From Rhizobium sp. LC145 (GTDB lineage Bacteria; Pseudomonadota; Alphaproteobacteria; Rhizobiales; Rhizobiaceae), in contig NZ_LBHV01000003.1 of NCBI RefSeq assembly GCF_001005825.1, forward strand, positions 372,001-436,000: a stretch of 64,000 nt of DNA. The letters are read 5' to 3'. A program made the translations under genes and the position numbers. Below, piece after piece: positions 1 to 8,612 of the stretch; within the stretch, counting starts at the first letter, position 1, and each line of letters begins with the position of its first letter. The notes beneath the pieces are model-generated. The model made no database searches. It was given only the letters and a program-made list of their open reading frames with translations, and had not been told where the DNA came from.

Positions 1-570
1 AACCGCATCATCGATCTGCCGGCCGGCGTGACGTCTTCCCAGCTCACCGAGGCGGCGAACTTCTTGAATGCGCATCTGACGGGCCAGACCCTGCCGGAAC
101 TGCGCACCCAGTTGCAGGACCTGAAGGCAGAGGTGCAGACCGAGCTGCATGCGCTCTCACACGATCTGGTGGAGCGGGGCTTGGCCGTCTGGTCGGGCGA
201 TAACCAGGACGGCAAGCCCATGCAACTCATCGTCCGCGGCCGCGGCAACCTTTTGGAAGGCTTGGCCGGCGTGGATGATCTCGACCGGCTGCGTCTGCTC
301 TTCGATGATCTGGAAAAGAAGGAAAGCCTTCTCGATATCCTTGATCTCGCCGAAAGCGGACCGGGCGTGCGGATCTTCATCGGCTCGGAAAACAAGCTCT
401 TTTCGCTTTCCGGCTCCTCGCTCATCGTCGCGCCCTATCGCGATGGCGAGGATCGCATCGTCGGTGCCGTCGGGGTAATCGGCCCCACGCGGCTCAACTA
501 TTCCCGCATCGTGCCGATGGTCGACTATACCGCCCAGCTTCTTGCCCGGCTTTCACGCAATCCCCTCTGA
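1..570 (+). CDS. hrcA: Heat-inducible transcription repressor HrcA (3' part)
   Basis: This is the C-terminal half of HrcA, the repressor that binds CIRCE operators and represses chaperone genes such as groESL. The reading frame is open from base 1, so the start and the N-terminal winged helix lie outside the window. About 189 residues are visible. They include the GAF-like core and the closing segment with VGVIGPTRLNYSRIVPMV, typical of HrcA C-termini. grpE follows 93 bases downstream on the same strand, the usual rhizobial hrcA-grpE order, with a shared terminator after grpE. Family assignment is confident; no regulatory site for hrcA itself is visible. Confidence 0.93.
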   Translation, partial: NRIIDLPAGVTSSQLTEAANFLNAHLTGQTLPELRTQLQDLKAEVQTELHALSHDLVERGLAVWSGDNQDGKPMQLIVRGRGNLLEGLAGVDDLDRLRLLFDDLEKKESLLDILDLAESGPGVRIFIGSENKLFSLSGSSLIVAPYRDGEDRIVGAVGVIGPTRLNYSRIVPMVDYTAQLLARLSRNPL

Positions 571-663
571 CGAAATGTCCAACCTGCCCGCAAAGCCTTG
601 ATTTTTTCACGGCAAACCTCGATATCGGGCTCGAAATCAAGATAAGAACAACCGGAGTACGTC

Positions 664-1323
664 ATGACCGACGAAACCAAGAAGCACGGACCTGACGCAA
701 CCGCCGCCGAAAACTCGGCGGAAGCTGTGGCGTCCGCCCTGGAGGACGCGGCCAATGCGAATGCCGAGAGCGAAGCCATGGCCGAAGTGCCGGCCGAGCC
801 CGATCCGTTGGAAGTGTTGAAGGCCGAGAATGCGGAGCTGCGTGATCGCTTTCTGCGTCTCGCCGCGGACATGGACAACCTGCGTCGCCGCACCGAGCGG
901 GAGATCAAGGATGCCAAGTCCTATTCCGTCGCCGGCTTTGCGCGCGATATGCTGGCCGTTTCCGACAACCTGCGCCGTGCGCTGGATGCCGTTCCGACGG
1001 AAATGCGTGCGGCAGCCGACGCGGGCTTGACCACGCTCCTCGAAGGCGTGGAGATGACCGAGCGCTCGATGCTTTCGGCGCTGGAACGTCACGGCGTGAA
1101 GAAGATCGAGGCGGAAGGCGAAAAGTTCGATCCGCATTTCCATCAGGCCATGTTCGAGATTCCGAATGCCGAGGTGCCGAACAACACCGTCATGCAGGTC
1201 GTGCAGGCGGGCTATACGATCGGCGAGCGCGTGCTGCGCCCCGCACTTGTCGGCGTCGCCAAGGGCGGCCCGAAGGCAGAGGCGCCGGTTTCCGAAGCCG
1301 CATCCGGTCAGAAGAACGACTGA
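664..1323 (+). CDS. grpE: Nucleotide exchange factor GrpE
   Basis: GrpE is the cytoplasmic co-chaperone that releases ADP from DnaK. The 219-residue product has an acidic low-complexity tail (about residues 1-50), a long helical coiled-coil region containing [15 protein letters not shown] (about 55-100), and a C-terminal beta domain with [20 protein letters not shown], the GrpE signature. The ATG lies a few bases after a purine-rich stretch (ACCGGAG). It follows hrcA and ends just before a strong rho-independent terminator, so hrcA-grpE is probably one transcript. Length and motifs are normal for alphaproteobacteria. Confidence 0.97.
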   Translation: MTDETKKHGPDATAAENSAEAVASALEDAANANAESEAMAEVPAEPDPLEVLKAENAELRDRFLRLAADMDNLRRRTEREIKDAKSYSVAGFARDMLAVSDNLRRALDAVPTEMRAAADAGLTTLLEGVEMTERSMLSALERHGVKKIEAEGEKFDPHFHQAMFEIPNAEVPNNTVMQVVQAGYTIGERVLRPALVGVAKGGPKAEAPVSEAASGQKND

Positions 1324-1351
1324 TACGACTCAGGCGGTCTCGAAACATCTG

Positions 1352-1393
1352 ATAGGCCGTGGCGCCCGATTGGCGCCGCGGCCTATATTTTTT
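1352..1393 (+). terminator. Rho-independent terminator of hrcA-grpE
   Basis: An inverted repeat with 15-base arms (1352-1366 and 1372-1386, one G-T wobble) around a 5-base loop is followed by ATTTTTT. It begins 28 bases after the grpE stop and is oriented for the plus strand. Confidence 0.85.
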
Positions 1394-1430
1394 ACAGGTT
1401 ATCCGGCTCGCGCATAATCAAAAAACTGCC

Positions 1431-1472
1431 GAAAAAAGAAATCGCCCCGACGCTCATGGGAGCCGGGGCGAT
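1431..1472 (-). terminator. Rho-independent terminator of ptsN
   Basis: Arms ATCGCCCCG (1441-1449) and CGGGGCGAT (1464-1472) form a hairpin with an inner GCTC/GAGC stem. Read on the minus strand it is followed by TTTCTTTTTTC. It lies 27 bases beyond the ptsN stop, so it closes the rpoN-hpf-ptsN direction and faces the grpE terminator. Confidence 0.8.
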
Positions 1473-1498
1473 GTCTTGTCTTGCGTTTGAAATAGCCG

Positions 1499-1963
1499 TC
1501 AGGCCGCGTTGGAAGCCTGTTCCTCGTTGAGGAAGGCATAGATGGCGGTCGCGGAATCGGTCTTGCGCAGCTTGGCCACCAGATCCTGGTCGCGCAGCAC
1601 GCGGGCGATGCGCGACAGGGCCTTCAGGTGATCGGCGCCGGCGCCTTCCGGAGCCAGCAGCAGGAAGACCAGGTCGACCGGCTCGTCGTCGAGCGCCTCG
1701 AAGTCGACCGGCGTGTCCAGCCGTGCGAAAATTCCCTTGATGGAGGAGATGCTGCCGAGCTTGCCGTGCGGGATGGCAATGCCATGGCCGACGCCGGTGG
1801 AGCCCAGTCTCTCCCGCTGCAGGATGACGTCGAATATTTCCCTTTCGGGTACGCCTGTAAGTTTGGCCGCCTTCACGGCCAGTTCCTGCAGCAGCTGCTT
1901 CTTGGAATTCACTTTCAGGGCAGGGATAATCGCATCTTGTTGCAGCAAATCTGCCAATGCCAT
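1499..1963 (-). CDS. ptsN: PTS IIA-like nitrogen regulatory protein PtsN
   Basis: PtsN (EIIA-Ntr) is the phosphoacceptor of the nitrogen phosphotransferase chain PtsP-NPr-PtsN. It is a regulatory rather than sugar-transport protein, linked in rhizobia to potassium, carbon and nitrogen control. The 154-residue product has the PTS EIIA type-2 fold, with the phosphorylatable histidine in GIAIPHGKL at residue 66. I chose the ATG at 1963 because GAAGG lies 9 bases upstream; an in-frame ATG three codons earlier (1972) is the alternative, and longer frames lack family similarity. It sits directly after hpf and rpoN, the classic rpoN-linked location, and ends at its own terminator. Confidence 0.95.
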   Translation of the reverse strand: MALADLLQQDAIIPALKVNSKKQLLQELAVKAAKLTGVPEREIFDVILQRERLGSTGVGHGIAIPHGKLGSISSIKGIFARLDTPVDFEALDDEPVDLVFLLLAPEGAGADHLKALSRIARVLRDQDLVAKLRKTDSATAIYAFLNEEQASNAA

Positions 1964-2030
1964 TCTTTTCATCCTTCGTGCCGCCAGAGGGCGAAGGAGC
2001 GCGTCGGACCCGACGCTCTCCCGGGGATTG

Positions 2031-2606
2031 TTATCCTTTAATCTTGGTGGAATCGATCCAGCCAATATTGCCGTCGTTGCGGCGATAAACGATGTTGAGT
2101 TGCTCCTTGCCGGGGCTGCGGAAAAGAAGAATCGGTTCATCTGTCATGTCCAGTGCCATCACGGCGGTTGCTACCGACATGGTCTTTATCGGTTTTGAGC
2201 TTTCCGCAACGATGGTCGGCGCGAAATCCTCAGGAATTTCATCCTCCGCTTCCGATACGGCATCCATGACCGTATAGGCGATCTCGGCATGGCCGTTCGT
2301 GTAGTTACCGGCGTGGTGATCCTTCAGCCGCCGCTTGTAGCGGCGCAGGCGCTTCTCGATCCGCTCTGCCGCGGCGTCGAAACTACCTTGCGGGTCGTTG
2401 GCCTCGCCGGCCGCATGCAGCACTATCCCGGTATCGAGATGGATCTTGCAATCGGCTGAAAAACGAGAACCGGATTTCTCTACGATGACCTGGCCGGCAT
2501 ACCCCCCATCGAAGTACTTTGTGACCGCATCTCCGATCTGGCTTTCGATCTTTTGACGGAACGAGTCGCCAATTTCCATATGCTTACCGGATACACGCAC
2601 ACTCAT
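2031..2606 (-). CDS. hpf: Long-form ribosome hibernation promoting factor
   Basis: Hpf binds the small ribosomal subunit in stationary phase, and the long form drives 100S dimer formation. The 191-residue product has an N-terminal S30AE fold opening MSVRVSGKHMEIGDSF, an acidic linker (about residues 100-130), and the C-terminal dimerisation domain ending with ILLFRSPGKEQLNIVYRRND. The ATG at 2606 has AAGGAAG upstream at good spacing. Placement between rpoN and ptsN is conserved widely in proteobacteria, where the gene was once described as a sigma-54 modulation protein. Its length marks it as the long rather than the short enterobacterial type. Confidence 0.95.
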   Translation of the reverse strand: MSVRVSGKHMEIGDSFRQKIESQIGDAVTKYFDGGYAGQVIVEKSGSRFSADCKIHLDTGIVLHAAGEANDPQGSFDAAAERIEKRLRRYKRRLKDHHAGNYTNGHAEIAYTVMDAVSEAEDEIPEDFAPTIVAESSKPIKTMSVATAVMALDMTDEPILLFRSPGKEQLNIVYRRNDGNIGWIDSTKIKG

Positions 2607-2852
2607 GGAGTTCTTCCTTCTTGTCGTGACTTGCGTGTTCCAGTCTACGCCAAGCCGTCCCCTCATCCAAGCGATTCACACAGGCCAAGACCAATTTGCG
2701 CCTAAAAGCCTATGGCTATGGGGATAACCTACGGGATGCCCCGTAGCGATTGCGGCGGGCTCTTAAACCCCTCCCAGGCAAATGTCAACCGCAGCCTGGA
2801 TGATGGCGAACTCCGGGCTTTCTCGAGGCGCTCGATCCTGGGATCGGCCTGC

Positions 2853-4418
2853 TCAATAGGCCGCCACCTTGGCAAGCGCCCGCTTTTCCCGGCGCCGCTG
2901 CACGGAGGAGGGGATGTTCATCGCCTCCCGGTATTTGGCGACCGTCCGGCGGGCGAGTTCCACACCGCCCCGCCTCAGGCTGATGACGATATCGTCGTCG
3001 GAGAGCACCGCCTCAGGCGTCTCCTGGGAGATCAGGGCGCGAATGCGGTGGCGCACGGCTTCCGCCGAATGCGTGTCGCCGCCTTCTTCCGCCGAGCCGA
3101 TGGAAACGGTGAAGAAATATTTGAGTTCGAACATTCCGCGTGGCGTCAGCATGTATTTGTTGGAGGTGACGCGGCTCACGGTCGACTCGTGCATCTTGAT
3201 GGCTTCCGCCACCGTCTTGAGGTTCAGCGGGCGCATATGATCGACGCCGTGGGTCAGGAAGGCATCCTGCTGCCGGACGATCTCGCTCGCCACCTTCATG
3301 ATGGTCCGGGCCCGCTGGTCGAGGCTGCGCGTCAGCCAGCTCGCGTTCTGCAGGCATTCCGAAAGGAAATTCTGGTCGTCGCTTTTCCTGGCGCAAGTCT
3401 TTGAAACGGTTCGGTAATAAGCCTGGTTGACGAGAACGCGCGGCAGCGTGTCCGGATTGAGTTCCACCAGCCATCCGCCGTCCGGCGCGTCGCGCACGAT
3501 GATGTCCGGCGCGATCGCCTCGAAGGCGCCGCGCTCGAAGCCGGTGCCCGGTTTCGGGTTCAGCTTGCGGATTTCCGCCAGCATGTCGATGAGGTCTTCC
3601 TCGTCGACGCCGCAGAGCCGCTTGAGCGTAGCGAAATCCCGTTTGGCGAGGAGTTCCAGATGCCCGGTAAGCGCCTCCATGGCGGGATCGAGCCGGTCCT
3701 TCTGCCTGAGCTGGATAGCCAGGCATTCGCTCAAGGAACGGGCGAAGATGCCCGGCGGATCGAGCGTCTGCAGCGATTTGAGGAGGGCTTCCAGTTCCCT
3801 CGGCTCCTTGCCGAGGCGTTGGGCGATTTCGTCGAGATCGCCGCAAAAATAGCCGGCCTCGTCCAGTTGCTCGACCAGGTGCTGGGCGATCAGCCGGTCG
3901 GTCGCGTTGTCGAGCGCGAACGGGATCTGCTGGTTGAGGTGATCCCTGAGCGTGACCTGGCCGGCGACGAAGTCGTCGAGATCGTAGTCGTCCCCGGTCT
4001 CTCCGCCTGGCATGGACTTCCATTGGCTCAGGAGTTCCGGCGCGTCGGCCCTTCGCGGCGGCCCGTCGTCGGGAAAGACGTTTTCGAAACCGGCATCGAG
4101 ATCGCCGAGCGGCTCGGCCGCCGTGCCTGGCGCGCGCTCGTACCAAGCCTCGCTTGCATCCGCCTCCACCGATCCCCTCGCTTCGTCGCTGCCCGTTTCG
4201 GCTGACGCGAAGGTATCTTCGCCCGCAAAGGCGCTTTCCGTGTCCGTATCGCCATCACCTGATGCAATTTCGAGCAGCGGATTCTTCTCAACCTCCTGCG
4301 CGATGAACTGAACCAGCTCGAAATGCGTCATCTGCAGCAGCTGAATCGACTGCATCAGTTGCGGCGTCATCACGAGCGACTGGGTCTGGCGCAGCAAAAG
4401 ACTGGCGGACAAGGCCAT
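2853..4418 (-). CDS. rpoN: RNA polymerase sigma-54 factor RpoN
   Basis: RpoN directs RNA polymerase to -24/-12 promoters opened by AAA+ activators (NtrC, NifA, DctD type). The product shows glutamine-rich region I (LLLRQTQSLVMTPQLMQSIQ near the start), an acidic region II (about residues 50-120), the core-binding domain, an HTH with HESTVSRVTSNKY, and the invariant RpoN box ARRTVAKYRE at about residue 489 of 521. The start at 4418 is by family alignment; an ATG 15 codons upstream (4463) is possible and neither has an ideal Shine-Dalgarno. It lies between lptB and hpf, all on the minus strand. A perfect sigma-54 promoter in opposite orientation lies about 100 bases upstream. Confidence 0.96.
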   Translation of the reverse strand: MALSASLLLRQTQSLVMTPQLMQSIQLLQMTHFELVQFIAQEVEKNPLLEIASGDGDTDTESAFAGEDTFASAETGSDEARGSVEADASEAWYERAPGTAAEPLGDLDAGFENVFPDDGPPRRADAPELLSQWKSMPGGETGDDYDLDDFVAGQVTLRDHLNQQIPFALDNATDRLIAQHLVEQLDEAGYFCGDLDEIAQRLGKEPRELEALLKSLQTLDPPGIFARSLSECLAIQLRQKDRLDPAMEALTGHLELLAKRDFATLKRLCGVDEEDLIDMLAEIRKLNPKPGTGFERGAFEAIAPDIIVRDAPDGGWLVELNPDTLPRVLVNQAYYRTVSKTCARKSDDQNFLSECLQNASWLTRSLDQRARTIMKVASEIVRQQDAFLTHGVDHMRPLNLKTVAEAIKMHESTVSRVTSNKYMLTPRGMFELKYFFTVSIGSAEEGGDTHSAEAVRHRIRALISQETPEAVLSDDDIVISLRRGGVELARRTVAKYREAMNIPSSVQRRREKRALAKVAAY

Positions 4419-4513
4419 GATGGACGCGAAACTCCCGTTCAACCCCTTGAAATGGGCCTGCATAGATGCTGGTTGCAGTTATACTCAGCCCTTCTGTGGG
4501 GGCTGGAATATAC

Positions 4514-4530
4514 TTGGCACGAGAATTGCT
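4514..4530 (+). promoter_or_regulatory. Perfect sigma-54 (-24/-12) promoter sequence, antisense to rpoN-lptB
   Basis: TTGGCACGAGAATTGCT matches every fixed position of the consensus YTGGCACGrNNNTTGCW, followed by TTTTT. It lies in the 157-base gap between rpoN and lptB and points along the plus strand, away from rpoN and antisense into lptB. No plausible plus-strand gene follows for more than 2 kb. It may instead act as a binding site for sigma-54 holoenzyme that blocks rpoN transcription, a form of negative autoregulation. The match is observed; the role is inference. Confidence 0.7.
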
Positions 4531-4575
4531 TTTTTGAAAGATTTGGTCAAGCGCCCGCCGGGCGAATCTTGAACT

Positions 4576-5382
4576 CTACAGGCTGAACTTGTCGCCCAGA
4601 TAGAGGCGGCGGACATCGGGATTGTTGACGATGTCGTCGGCCCGTCCATGGGTCAGCACTTCGCCCGCGTGGATGATATAGGCACGGTCGATGAGGCCCA
4701 GCGTCTCGCGGACGTTGTGGTCGGTTATCAGCACGCCGATGCCGCGCGCCGTCAGATGCCGCACGAGGTTCTGGATGTCGGCGACCGAGATCGGATCGAC
4801 GCCGGCAAAGGGTTCGTCGAGCAGCATGAAGGCCGGGTCCGTCGCCAGCGCGCGGGCGATTTCCAGGCGCCGCCGCTCGCCGCCGGAAAGCGCCACCGCC
4901 ACCGACTTGCGAAGTTTGCTGATATGGAATTCTTCCAGAAGCTCGTCGAGCTTGCGCTCCCGCTTGTCGCGGTCCGGTTCGTGGACCTCGAGCACCGCGC
5001 GGATGTTCTGCTCCACCGTCAATCCGCGAAAGATCGAGGCTTCCTGCGGCAGGTAGCCGACGCCGAGGCGGGCGCGCCGATACATCGGCATGCGCGTCAC
5101 GTCGTTGCCGTTGATGGCGATCATGCCCTGGTCCACCGGAACCAGGCCGGTGATCATGTAGAAACAGGTGGTCTTGCCTGCCCCGTTCGGCCCGAGCAGC
5201 CCCACGGCCTCCCCGCGCCGGACGACGAGCGAGACGCCGTTGACGACGCGCCGCGAGTCGTAGCTCTTCGAGAGCCCATGGGCCACGAGCGTTCCCTCGT
5301 AGCGCGTCTTGTCGCGTACGTTGAAAAGTTCGGGGGGGCGCGGCTTGCGCGCCGTCAGTTTGGATAGCAGGGGTATTTTCAC
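4576..5382 (-). CDS. lptB: LPS export ABC transporter ATP-binding protein LptB
   Basis: LptB is the cytoplasmic ATPase of the LptBFGC transporter that extracts LPS from the inner membrane. The 268-residue product has Walker A GPNGAGKTT (about 64-72), Q-loop GYLPQEASIF, signature LSGGERRR and Walker B FMLLDEPFAGVDP, then the switch histidine in VLITDHNV. The start is GTG at 5382, eight bases after the lptA stop, with AAGG overlapping that stop, so translation is probably coupled. It belongs to the lptC-lptA-lptB run; lptF and lptG are elsewhere. An N-terminal extension of about 30 residues before the ABC domain is common in rhizobia. Confidence 0.95.
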   Translation of the reverse strand: MKIPLLSKLTARKPRPPELFNVRDKTRYEGTLVAHGLSKSYDSRRVVNGVSLVVRRGEAVGLLGPNGAGKTTCFYMITGLVPVDQGMIAINGNDVTRMPMYRRARLGVGYLPQEASIFRGLTVEQNIRAVLEVHEPDRDKRERKLDELLEEFHISKLRKSVAVALSGGERRRLEIARALATDPAFMLLDEPFAGVDPISVADIQNLVRHLTARGIGVLITDHNVRETLGLIDRAYIIHAGEVLTHGRADDIVNNPDVRRLYLGDKFSL

Positions 5383-5390
5383 GACAGGCC

Positions 5391-5954
5391 TTAGCGTTGC
5401 TGCTGTCGGGATTTCGGATCGAGCAGGATCTCGACGCGTCCGCCGCAGCTATCGAGCTTGGCTTCGCCCGTCTGCATCCGCACGGTGAGCTTGCAACCCT
5501 TGAAGACATTCGGCCCGTCCGACAGGACCACCTGCTTGCCGGAAAGCACGAAGACCTGGCTGGCCATGTCGAACTCACCCTTCTCGGCCGATGCCTGCTG
5601 GGTGCCCGAGGTCAGGAGCACGGTTTGCTCCAGGAATATCTTGTCGATATCGGCGTTGCCTGCGGTCATCGCGGCACTTCCCTCGCCGCGATAGAGCACG
5701 GTCATCTTGCCGGCGCGCATGGTGGTGGTGCCCTGAACGACCTTCACATTGCCGGTGAAATAGGCCTTCTTTTCCTGCTCCTTGATCTCGAGCTGGTCGC
5801 TCGCGATCTGGATCGGCTGGTCGTTGGAAAGCTTCAGGCCCTCCATCTGGCTGGTGGTTGCCTGCGCATGAGCGGAAACCGAAAGCGAGCAGGCGATGAA
5901 ACCCGCCGCGATCGCGACCGCGGTGTTCTGGGTAAGGAAGCGGCGATAGCTCAT
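5391..5954 (-). CDS. lptA: LPS transport periplasmic protein LptA (OstA-like)
   Basis: LptA forms the periplasmic bridge carrying LPS from LptC to the outer-membrane LptDE. The 187-residue product has a cleavable signal peptide (AAGFIACSLSVSAHA, about residues 16-30), followed by an OstA jelly-roll domain with PIQIASDQLEIKEQEKKAYF and GNVKVVQGTTTMRAGKMTV. It starts 12 bases after lptC and ends 8 bases before lptB, a clear operon. The ATG at 5954 opens MSYRRFL with a basic n-region, supporting the start. Confidence 0.93.
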   Translation of the reverse strand: MSYRRFLTQNTAVAIAAGFIACSLSVSAHAQATTSQMEGLKLSNDQPIQIASDQLEIKEQEKKAYFTGNVKVVQGTTTMRAGKMTVLYRGEGSAAMTAGNADIDKIFLEQTVLLTSGTQQASAEKGEFDMASQVFVLSGKQVVLSDGPNVFKGCKLTVRMQTGEAKLDSCGGRVEILLDPKSRQQQR

Positions 5955-5966
5955 GGCGGCCGGGCC

Positions 5967-6635
5967 CTAGTTGTCTTTGTTGCGAATCGCGACCGGGTCG
6001 ACGTTGACGAGAACCTGACCCGCGAAGGTGATGTTACGTCCCTTATCCGTTATCTTCAGCGACTGTGCAACAATCGAAGATTTATCACTCTGGATGGAGA
6101 CGCGATCGGAGGTCTCCATTGTTCCGGAGTGGATGTCAAGGAAGGCTGACTGGAAATGCGCCGTGACGCCGTTGCTGAGGTCCACGTCGAAGGGATGGGT
6201 CATCTGCAGCTTGTCCGTCCCGCGGTCGAAGATGCCGCCTGCGGCGGTCACGCGGGCGATCACGTCCTCGCGCATCGGCACCGCCGCCTTGACGTTTTCC
6301 AGCGTGATCATGTTGGGGTTCGCGATATCCTGCAAAGCGCGTGTCGCCGTCATCGAATAGCTGATGCCGTCGCCGTTCCGCCCTGCGATCGCCGGCCGCT
6401 CCATCACGATCATGCCGTTCTCGATGGTGGCGCTCGCAATCGAGACGTCGTCCGGCAGATAGGCGCGCACGATCGCAACCGCGATGAAGGCAGCGGAAAT
6501 CACGCCGGCTGCAACCGGCAGCAGCACTTTCATCTTGCGGACGCGTTCGGAATGGGCAAGCGCCGCCTCATAGGCGTCGCCATACATTCCGAGGGCCGCC
6601 GAGAGGCCCGTTGCTCTTCGAAGTATCTGCAGCAT
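5967..6635 (-). CDS. lptC: LPS export protein LptC
   Basis: LptC is the bitopic inner-membrane protein handing LPS from LptBFG to LptA. The 222-residue product has a cytoplasmic N-terminal stretch of about 35 residues, one transmembrane helix (LLPVAAGVISAAFIAVAIVR), and a periplasmic LptC/OstA-type beta domain. I chose the ATG at 6635; AAGGA lies about 14 bases upstream, so spacing is loose. A TTG ten codons earlier also reads in frame but has no better ribosome site. It heads the lptC-lptA-lptB group, divergent from sppA. Confidence 0.85.
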   Translation of the reverse strand: MLQILRRATGLSAALGMYGDAYEAALAHSERVRKMKVLLPVAAGVISAAFIAVAIVRAYLPDDVSIASATIENGMIVMERPAIAGRNGDGISYSMTATRALQDIANPNMITLENVKAAVPMREDVIARVTAAGGIFDRGTDKLQMTHPFDVDLSNGVTAHFQSAFLDIHSGTMETSDRVSIQSDKSSIVAQSLKITDKGRNITFAGQVLVNVDPVAIRNKDN

Positions 6636-6838
6636 ATATGCGAATGTCGTCCTTTTCGCGCGCAACTCTCCCCTGCATCGGGAGATGCGGGTGGGAACTG
6701 GGGTCAGCGCTTTCGCCTGTCAATATGGTTTAAATTCATCAACAAACAATAATGGCCGACACAAAATCGTGATATCACCCGACGAAGCGGGCGGCCAGAT
6801 ACCTATTTGGGCATGGTCGCAAAGGAAGGACAGGTTTT

Positions 6839-7795
6839 ATGGATCAAATGGCAATCGCGGACCGGCGGCAGTTGCGCCGGAAACTGAGCTTCTGGCGCGT
6901 CGCCGCACTCCTTCTTCTCGTCGGTATCGGTTTTTCGCTTTACCGCTACGGCTTTGCCGATGAGGCGAGTTCGGCGCGACCGCATGTCGCGCGCATCAAG
7001 ATCACCGGCCTCATACAGGATAGCGACGAGCTTCTGGAGCGTCTCGACCGAATCGCCGAAAGCGATAGCGCCAAGGCGTTGATCGTCTCGATCTCGTCGC
7101 CCGGCGGCACGACCTATGGCGGCGAACGCATCTTCAAGGCGATTCGCGAGGTGGCGGAAAAGAAGCCGGTCGTCTCCGATATCCGTACGCTTGCGGCCTC
7201 CGCGGGCTATATGATCGCGACCGCCGGCGATACCATCGTCGCGGGCGAAAGCTCCATCACCGGCTCGATCGGCGTGATTTTCCAGTATCCGCAGGTCTCC
7301 GGAATGATGGAGAAGCTCGGGATTTCGCTTGAGGAGATCAAGTCGGCGCCGTTGAAGGCCGAGCCCTCTCCGTTCCACGAGGCGAGCCCTGAGGCGCAGG
7401 CGATGATCCGCTCCATGATCATGGACAGCTACGGCTGGTTCGTCGATCTCGTCGCCGATCGCCGCAAGCTGCCGCGCGAGGAGGCCTTGCGTCTGTCGGA
7501 CGGCTCAATCCTCACCGGGCGCCAGGCCCTTTCGGCCAAGCTGGTGGATACGCTCGGGGGCGAGCGGGAGATTCGCGCCTATCTGGAAACTCGGGGCGTT
7601 TCGGAGGATCTTCCGATCGTCGAGTGGAAGGAGAAGGGCTCCTCGTCATCCTTCTGGTTCGCGAGCGCCATGGCCGAGTTCCTGCGCATGACCGGACTGG
7701 GGGAAGCGCTCGGGGCGACACGGTTCGGCACCTGGGGCACTGATAAGTTGTTTCTTGACGGTCTTGTCTCGGTTTGGCAGGTTGGTCGGGGTTGA
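6839..7795 (+). CDS. sppA: Signal peptide peptidase SppA
   Basis: SppA is a membrane-bound serine/lysine protease that degrades cleaved signal peptides. The 318-residue product has one N-terminal transmembrane helix (about residues 21-36) and a crotonase-like S49 domain. The nucleophile is Ser121 in LAASAGYMIA and the general base is Lys173 in SAPLKAEPSPF. This short single-domain form (not the doubled enterobacterial one) is usual in alphaproteobacteria. The ATG at 6839 follows AAGGAAGGA. ihfB starts 26 bases downstream on the same strand. Confidence 0.94.
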   Translation: MDQMAIADRRQLRRKLSFWRVAALLLLVGIGFSLYRYGFADEASSARPHVARIKITGLIQDSDELLERLDRIAESDSAKALIVSISSPGGTTYGGERIFKAIREVAEKKPVVSDIRTLAASAGYMIATAGDTIVAGESSITGSIGVIFQYPQVSGMMEKLGISLEEIKSAPLKAEPSPFHEASPEAQAMIRSMIMDSYGWFVDLVADRRKLPREEALRLSDGSILTGRQALSAKLVDTLGGEREIRAYLETRGVSEDLPIVEWKEKGSSSSFWFASAMAEFLRMTGLGEALGATRFGTWGTDKLFLDGLVSVWQVGRG

Positions 7796-7821
7796 AAATC
7801 TAATTCTTTCAGGGGGCAACC

Positions 7822-8127
7822 GTGATCAAGTCCGAATTGGTGCAGATCGTTGCGGCACGAAATCCGCACCTCTATCACCGCGACGTCGAGAACATCGTGA
7901 ATGCCGTGCTCGATGAGATCACCGATGCCTTGGCTGCAGGAAACCGCGTCGAGCTGCGCGGCTTCGGAGCCTTCTCTGTGAAGAATCGTCCATCGCGCTC
8001 GGGCCGCAATCCGCGTACGGGGGAAACCGTCTTCGTCGAGGAGAAATGGGTACCGTTCTTCAAGACCGGCAAGGAACTCCGCGAGCGTCTTAATCCCGAT
8101 CTCGCCGATGATGGCGACGCCGATTGA
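7822..8127 (+). CDS. ihfB: Integration host factor subunit beta
   Basis: IhfB pairs with IhfA to form the DNA-bending nucleoid protein IHF, which assists many sigma-54 promoters. The 101-residue product is full length for the HU/IHF family, with [26 protein letters not shown] spanning the proline-tipped DNA-binding arm in two pieces. The start codon is GTG at 7822, preceded by AGGGGGC at good spacing. It follows sppA and precedes a LapA-domain gene, an order seen in many alphaproteobacteria. Confidence 0.95.
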   Translation: MIKSELVQIVAARNPHLYHRDVENIVNAVLDEITDALAAGNRVELRGFGAFSVKNRPSRSGRNPRTGETVFVEEKWVPFFKTGKELRERLNPDLADDGDAD

Positions 8128-8249
8128 GCCGATAGCGGCCATCCGCCGCTCTTGAAAGGCGGCGCTGGATCCCTATCCTGCATCCAACGTGTTTTGCGAG
8201 GGTGCCGGGCGCCCCATGTCGGCGCCCCATGCCGTTCGGCGGAGGTTTG

Positions 8250-8594
8250 ATGGACAAGGTCAGGAAAATCGTCAATCTCGCGGTGTTCGTGCCGCTCGGC
8301 ATCGTGCTGATCGTGCTTGCGGTCGCAAACCGGCAGGTGGTCACGCTGGCGCTGAACCCGTTCCGTCCGGAGGATGGAATGCTTGCGGTCAGCGCGCCGT
8401 TCTTCCTGTTCCTGTTCGTCGCCCTCCTGTTCGGAATGCTGATCGGCTCGGCCGCCACCTGGTGGGCGCAGGGCAAATACCGCAAGCAGGCGCGCAAGGA
8501 AGCGCGTGAGGTCATCCGCTGGCAGGCGGAGGCGGATCGTCACAAGGCTGCCGCGGTCCAGGCGACGAGTTCTCCGCAACTGCCGTCCCCGTAG
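8250..8594 (+). CDS. LapA-domain (DUF1049) membrane protein
   Basis: This is a small inner-membrane protein of the LapA/DUF1049 family, whose enterobacterial member (LapA/YciS) works with LapB in control of LPS synthesis. The 114-residue product has two transmembrane helices (about residues 8-26 and 46-68) and a cytoplasmic basic coiled tail (KYRKQARKEAREVIRWQAEA). The ATG at 8250 has GGAGG 5 bases upstream. No lapB-like TPR gene follows here, so the LapB partnership is not supported by context. Function in this organism is inferred from the family only. Confidence 0.82.
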   Translation: MDKVRKIVNLAVFVPLGIVLIVLAVANRQVVTLALNPFRPEDGMLAVSAPFFLFLFVALLFGMLIGSAATWWAQGKYRKQARKEAREVIRWQAEADRHKAAAVQATSSPQLPSP

Positions 8595-8612
8595 GAAACC
8601 GGATTGCGGAGA

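Noticed and set aside
2731..2748. CTACGGG-ATGC-CCCGTAG hairpin after rpoN as terminator
   Set aside because: No T run on either strand; it lies beyond the rpoN stop toward hpf and more likely belongs to the hpf leader or has no role.
8207..8231. Tandem GGCGCCCCATG repeat upstream of the LapA-domain gene
   Set aside because: Only two copies of 11-12 bases; likely chance duplication with no other structure.
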